Below, in pieces: positions 60,622-64,000 of a stretch of 64,000 bases of DNA (positions are counted from its first letter, which is position 1; each line of letters starts with the position of its first letter). Where the stretch lies: NCBI RefSeq assembly GCF_040448305.1, contig NZ_CP148752.1:4937501-5001500 (forward strand), in the 5' to 3' direction. Below the pieces are notes generated by a model. It was not told where the DNA came from and searched no databases. It saw only the letters and a list, made by a program, of their open reading frames with translations. This DNA is from Pseudomonas fluorescens (GTDB lineage Bacteria; Pseudomonadota; Gammaproteobacteria; Pseudomonadales; Pseudomonadaceae). Made by a program: the position numbers and the translations under genes.

Positions 60622-61512
60622 TCACCATTGCAGGGTGATTTCACTCTCGAACTCTCGCGCCTGGCCTGTGACCGGATCGATAAATTTCAGCCCCTGAGCC
60701 AGCAGTTTCAAAGGATTCGCGTAGTCATCCTGCGCATCCTTGAGCACCTCGGGGTAAAACGGGTCGTTGCAGATACCTGCGCCCAACGCTGCCATATGTA
60801 CCCGCAGCTGATGTTTCTTGCCCGTCACCGGGTAAAGACCATAACGCCAGAGATCCCCCTGTTTTTCCCTGACGTCGACTGCAGTCTCGGTGTTGCTGGC
60901 TCCCGGGCCCTCCTGCATGCGGAAGAACGGTTCGCCATCGACCAGTCGGCTTTTATGCACCAACGGGAAAGCAAGGTCAGGCAACGCCTTTGCGATGGCC
61001 TCGTAGCGCTTTTCGATTTGCCGGGTTGGAAACAACGACTGATAAGCCGAACGAGTCTGCGGATTGGCGGAAAACAGCACCAGCCCCGCGGTGTGCCGGT
61101 CTATGCGATGCAATGGCACCAGGTGCGGATTGTCCAGGCGCCGGATCAAGCGCCTGAGCAGCGTCTGTTCGACGTACTCGCCAGCCGGCGTCACGGGCAG
61201 GAAGTGTGGCTTGTCGGCCACCACCAGATGCTCGTCCGCGTACAGGATCGACTCGATCACCGGGATCGGCTTTTCATCCGGCACTTCGCGAAAATAATGA
61301 ATCCGCAAACCTTCCCGGTAGGCCAGATCGAGGGCAATCGGCATACCCTGCCCATCAAGGACCCGACCACGGGCGATTCTGTCCAGCCATTGTTCACGAC
61401 CGATAGCGCTGAAATGCTCACACAGGCAATCGACAACGGTCTGCCACGGGCCAGGTGGCAAGTAGAGCGTACTGGCCTGGCTGTGTGCCGCGGAAAAAGA
61501 AGAAGTGGACAT
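60622..61512 (-). CDS. RluA-family RNA pseudouridine synthase
   Basis: A 296-residue enzyme. The catalytic aspartate lies in LHRIDRHTAGLVLFS (about residue 138), preceded by LYADEHLVVADKPHFLPVTP, and followed by KKHQLRVHMAALGAGI. An N-terminal region of about 90 residues precedes the catalytic domain and could be an S4-like part. It would isomerise uridines in rRNA or tRNA; the site cannot be read from sequence. It is longer than RluA itself (219). Single gene. Confidence 0.88.
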   Translation of the reverse strand: MSTSSFSAAHSQASTLYLPPGPWQTVVDCLCEHFSAIGREQWLDRIARGRVLDGQGMPIALDLAYREGLRIHYFREVPDEKPIPVIESILYADEHLVVADKPHFLPVTPAGEYVEQTLLRRLIRRLDNPHLVPLHRIDRHTAGLVLFSANPQTRSAYQSLFPTRQIEKRYEAIAKALPDLAFPLVHKSRLVDGEPFFRMQEGPGASNTETAVDVREKQGDLWRYGLYPVTGKKHQLRVHMAALGAGICNDPFYPEVLKDAQDDYANPLKLLAQGLKFIDPVTGQAREFESEITLQW

Positions 61513-61569
61513 ACGAAAGCTCTAACCTCAGTGCAGAGCGGCATTATCCAACAGCAAGGGGAATGAACC

Positions 61570-61626
61570 TAGGGGGCGTTCTCAATTAGTTTTCCCGGCG
61601 TGAAAACTAATTGAAAACGCCCCCTA
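61570..61626. repeat. TA-flanked miniature inverted repeat
   Basis: Two 25-base arms (61570-61594 and 61602-61626; outer part TAGGGGGCGTT, inner part TCAATTAGTTTTC) are inverted copies with one mismatch and a 7-base loop. TA bounds both ends. It has no T-run and a composition unlike the REPINs. Confidence 0.7.
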
Positions 61627-61633
61627 AGATTCC

Positions 61634-61951
61634 TCAAGCCGGGATCTGTGTGTGCGCCGCCGCTTCGGTGTACTCTTTGAGCCAGCGCAGTACATCGACC
61701 GCCTCCCAGCGAGCGGGGTCGTACAGGGCGTACAACAGTCCCTGATAACCCACGACATCGAGTTGCCGGTGATAACCCGCGCGTTGAAACAAGGCTTCGA
61801 TTTCTGCGAAACAGGTATTGAAATGCGTTTTGTTGAAGGGTGTTTTCCCCTCGGTCACCAGACCATCCAGACGCAACTCAAGGACAGCCTCGCGCACGAC
61901 GTCTGCGGACATCCGGTTCACGCTGTTCTTCAACTGTTCGACATTGACCAC
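61634..61951 (-). CDS. Small conserved-type protein behind a LexA box
   Basis: A 105-residue cytosolic protein, mostly helical: VEQLKNSVNRMSADVVREAV, DGLVTEGKTPFNKTHFNTCF, YQGLLYALYDPARWEAVDVL. It starts at a GTG preceded by AGAGGGA; a nearby ATG is out of frame. About 75 bases upstream lies CTGT-N8-ACAG, almost identical to the E. coli recA SOS box, so it is probably induced by DNA damage. I do not recognise the family. A TA-flanked hairpin lies just downstream. Confidence 0.65.
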   Translation of the reverse strand: MVNVEQLKNSVNRMSADVVREAVLELRLDGLVTEGKTPFNKTHFNTCFAEIEALFQRAGYHRQLDVVGYQGLLYALYDPARWEAVDVLRWLKEYTEAAAHTQIPA

Positions 61952-62026
61952 GATTCATCCCTCTGACGCCCGGGCTTGCCTGCTCACTCCCGAAAATCAG
62001 GACCGGCAAGACAGGCACCGCGAATA

Positions 62027-62045
62027 ACTGTATACGCATACAGTA
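62027..62045 (-). promoter_or_regulatory. LexA/SOS box
   Basis: CTGTATACGCATACAG (62028-62043) fits CTGT-N8-ACAG with the extended flanks AACTGTATACGCATACAGTA. The only gene reading away from it is the small minus-strand gene at 61951. Confidence 0.75.
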
Positions 62046-62123
62046 TCCGATCAACACCGAATAAGCCAAGGGGATCAATCGCAAAGTTCGACAGGCGGGA
62101 GATACCGCCAGCGCAAAAACTGT

Positions 62124-62360
62124 TTAACCCAGGAACGCCACCACCTGATCGGCACTGAACGGCCAGCCCAGTTCAGCACCGGTATCGACTCGCCGCAACA
62201 CCGGAATACGCAGGCTGTAAGCGGCGAACCACGTTTCATCGTCGGCGATATCCACCAATTCCACCAGTAGGCCGCGCTCGACGAACTCCATCAACATGGC
62301 TTCGGCTACTTCACAGAGATGGCATCCAAGGGTGCCGAACAGCTGACATTCGGGAGGCAT
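62124..62360 (-). CDS. Glutaredoxin-like protein (DUF836)
   Basis: A 78-residue thioredoxin-fold protein. CQLFGTLGCHLCEVAEAML carries a CHLC motif near residue 13, followed by LVDIADDETWFAAYSLRIPVLRR, with the cis-proline IPVL. This is the DUF836 glutaredoxin-like family common in proteobacteria. Partners are unknown. Confidence 0.85.
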   Translation of the reverse strand: MPPECQLFGTLGCHLCEVAEAMLMEFVERGLLVELVDIADDETWFAAYSLRIPVLRRVDTGAELGWPFSADQVVAFLG

Positions 62361-62465
62361 GAGCGCTCAACCAGAAAATTAAGTGACCATTCTAGGCCTG
62401 CCCCGAAAAACCGTCGAGCCATTGCGGCCCCTGCCCTGATGCCACCGACGACAAGGAGACCCGAG

Positions 62466-63674
62466 TCAGTCCTGGCTCACGGCGCCAATCTTGTGGATCG
62501 ACAGGTCCGCGCCGTAATACTCCTCTTCCTGGCTCAGGCGCAATCCATGCAACGCCTTGATCACGCCATACACCACAAACCCGCCAGCCAGAGCCACAGC
62601 GATACCCAGCGCAGTGCCGATCAACTGGCTGATCAGGCTGACCCCGCCCAGCCCGCCCAAGGCGCTCTGGCCGAAAATGCCGCAGGCGATGCCGCCCCAC
62701 ACGCCACACAAGCCATGCAACGGCCACACACCCAACACATCGTCGATGCGCCATTTGCCTTGGGCCGCGGTAAAGCACCAGACAAACAGCGCCCCCGCGA
62801 CGGCACCGGTGACCAGCGCCCCCACAGGATGCATCAGGTCGGAACCGGCACAGATTGCCACGAGCCCCGCCAACGGGCCGTTATGTAGAAAGCCGGGGTC
62901 GTTGCGCCCGACAATCAGTGCCGCCACCGTACCGCCAACCATGGCCATCAACGAGTTCACCGCCACCAGTCCGCTGACACCTTGAAGGGTTTGTGCGCTC
63001 ATGACGTTGAAGCCGAACCAGCCGACAATCAGGATCCACGAGCCCAACGCCAGAAACGGGATACTCGATGGCGCGAACGCGACCAGCCGACCGTCGCGAT
63101 AGCGGCCATTGCGCGGCCCGAGTAACAGCACCGCCGCCAGTGCCAGCCAACCGCCCATGGCATGCACCACCACCGAGCCTGCGAAATCATGGAAACCGGC
63201 GCCAAAGCGCTCCAGCAACCAGGCTTGCAACCCCAGGTTGCCGTTCCAGACAATGCCTTCGAAGAACGGATAGATGAACGCGACGATCAACGCGGTTGCA
63301 CACAGCTGGGGGACAAACCGGGCGCGCTCGGCGATCCCTCCGGAAATGATCGCCGGGATCGCCGCGGCAAAGGTCAGCAGGAAGAAAAACTTCACCAGTC
63401 CATAGCCATGGTCGGCATTGAGCACGGCCGCTGGCTGCATGAACGTCACGCCATACGAAATCCAATAGCCTATAAAGAAGTAGGCCAGTGTCGAAACAGC
63501 GAAGTCGCTGAGGATTTTCGACAACGCATTGACCTGGTTTTTCTGTCGCACGGTTCCGACTTCGAGAAAGGCAAAACCGGCGTGCATGGCCAGAACCATG
63601 ACCGCGCCGATCAGTATGAACAGCGTGTTGGAGCTATGGACCAGGGTGTCCACAGCGCTTTGCAGATTTTCCAT
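62466..63674 (-). CDS. amtB: AmtB-type ammonium transporter
   Basis: A 402-residue channel with about eleven membrane segments. Family motifs are VLAMHAGFAFLEVGTVRQKN, DFAGSVVVHAMGGWLALAAVLLLGPR (split over two strands; His pore region) and HGLCGVWGGIACGIFG. The ATG at 63674 (MENLQSAVD) is chosen because it directly precedes the first membrane segment. Unlike the usual arrangement there is no glnK beside it, so this may be a secondary ammonium transporter. No convincing sigma-54 promoter was found. Confidence 0.9.
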   Translation of the reverse strand: MENLQSAVDTLVHSSNTLFILIGAVMVLAMHAGFAFLEVGTVRQKNQVNALSKILSDFAVSTLAYFFIGYWISYGVTFMQPAAVLNADHGYGLVKFFFLLTFAAAIPAIISGGIAERARFVPQLCATALIVAFIYPFFEGIVWNGNLGLQAWLLERFGAGFHDFAGSVVVHAMGGWLALAAVLLLGPRNGRYRDGRLVAFAPSSIPFLALGSWILIVGWFGFNVMSAQTLQGVSGLVAVNSLMAMVGGTVAALIVGRNDPGFLHNGPLAGLVAICAGSDLMHPVGALVTGAVAGALFVWCFTAAQGKWRIDDVLGVWPLHGLCGVWGGIACGIFGQSALGGLGGVSLISQLIGTALGIAVALAGGFVVYGVIKALHGLRLSQEEEYYGADLSIHKIGAVSQD

Positions 63675-64000
63675 GGGATGGGCAGACCTTATGGCAGAAA
63701 AAAGCACCAAAGCAGTTCGCGATGACTGCCCATGCACCAAGTTGCAGCTTCAAGGCATCAGCGTACTGATCCCGTTGAACCACTTTGGCGCACGGACGCC
63801 GCCCAGGAAAAACGCGCCCCGGACGTTTACGCGAGTTTTTGATTGTTGGTCCTACGGTTTTACTGAAATCATGCCCGGCAATAGCGCAATGGTGCGGACC
63901 GGCGCACCACGACTCAGCAAAAGTTGTACCAGTCATTTGTACTGAACCTTCGCCGAAGGCTCATACTCGAACGCATCAGAACGCCACTTAAGGAGATCCA
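63675..64000. other. Intergenic region ending in a ribosome site
   Basis: About 325 bases upstream of amtB with no gene. The final bases read CTTAAGGAGATCCA, a near-ideal ribosome site for a plus-strand gene whose start codon would lie just outside the window. Confidence 0.5.

Noticed and set aside
63675..63780. Sigma-54 promoter for amtB
   Set aside because: The closest match has CTGC for TTGC, the wrong GG-GC spacing, and is too near the start codon.
1..64000. CRISPR array from the many regularly looking repeats
   Set aside because: The repeats are scattered REP/REPIN palindromes in inverted pairs, not direct repeats with unique spacers, and there are no cas genes.

Overview
The window is chromosomal DNA of a fluorescent Pseudomonas, most likely of the P. 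fluorescens group. The evidence is a pyoverdine locus (PvdL-type synthetase, PvdS sigma factor, PvdH, MbtH-like protein, ferripyoverdine reductase/transport genes), a complete core acyclic-terpene (atu) operon, GC-rich codon use, and repeated REP/REPIN palindromes with a 'gcgagc...gctcccac' core. No rRNA, tRNA, CRISPR array or intact insertion sequence was seen.

Layout. 0.1-8.6 kb holds mixed housekeeping and accessory genes: an RhtA-type exporter, a small lipoprotein, a TetR gene divergent from an SDR/2-hydroxychromene-2-carboxylate-isomerase-like pair, an M24B aminopeptidase P, a stand-alone cysteine desulfurase, a LysE exporter, a SHOCT-like lipoprotein and a VOC protein. 8.7-15.1 kb is the eight-gene fpvGHJK-fpvCDEF operon (release and handling of iron from ferripyoverdine) behind a Fur-box-like promoter. 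15.3-17.1 kb has mbtH and pvdH, each with its own TAAAT-N16-CGT PvdS promoter. 17.3-22.8 kb is a DsbRS two-component pair divergent from dsbD2, a TlpA-like membrane protein and dsbG. An AT-rich orphan and an alpha/beta hydrolase follow. 25.0-40.1 kb is the 13-kb pvdL synthetase gene, divergent pvdS (Fur box on its promoter) and a pvdY-type hydroxyornithine acylase gene with a PvdS promoter. 40.2-42.0 kb has an orphan beta-rich protein and a periplasmic solute-binding-like protein. 42.1-51.3 kb is atuR-atuABCDEF (citronellol/geraniol degradation through geranyl-CoA carboxylase) with two mirror-image AtuR operators. 51.3-64.0 kb holds a DEDDh exonuclease, ppnP, a MOSC protein, cheV, a NarL-type two-component system, moeA-moaB divergent from mobA, a YgdR-like lipoprotein, an RluA-type pseudouridine synthase, a small gene behind a LexA box, a glutaredoxin-like gene and amtB.

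How it works together. Low iron frees pvdS and fpvG from Fur. PvdS then reads pvdH (makes diaminobutyrate), mbtH (adenylation-domain partner), pvdL (builds the acylated chromophore precursor) and pvdY (acylates hydroxyornithine). Returning ferripyoverdine is reduced by FpvG and iron is handled by FpvC-F. The atu genes form a separate catabolic island controlled by AtuR, with a possible Crc/Hfq site at atuD. The most unusual local features are a REPIN lying in frame inside fpvD, a REPIN hairpin in the pvdL leader, SDR proteins lacking the usual catalytic tyrosine, a PLAT-like orphan with a C-terminal SGHYKP motif, and an SOS box ahead of an uncharacterised small gene.
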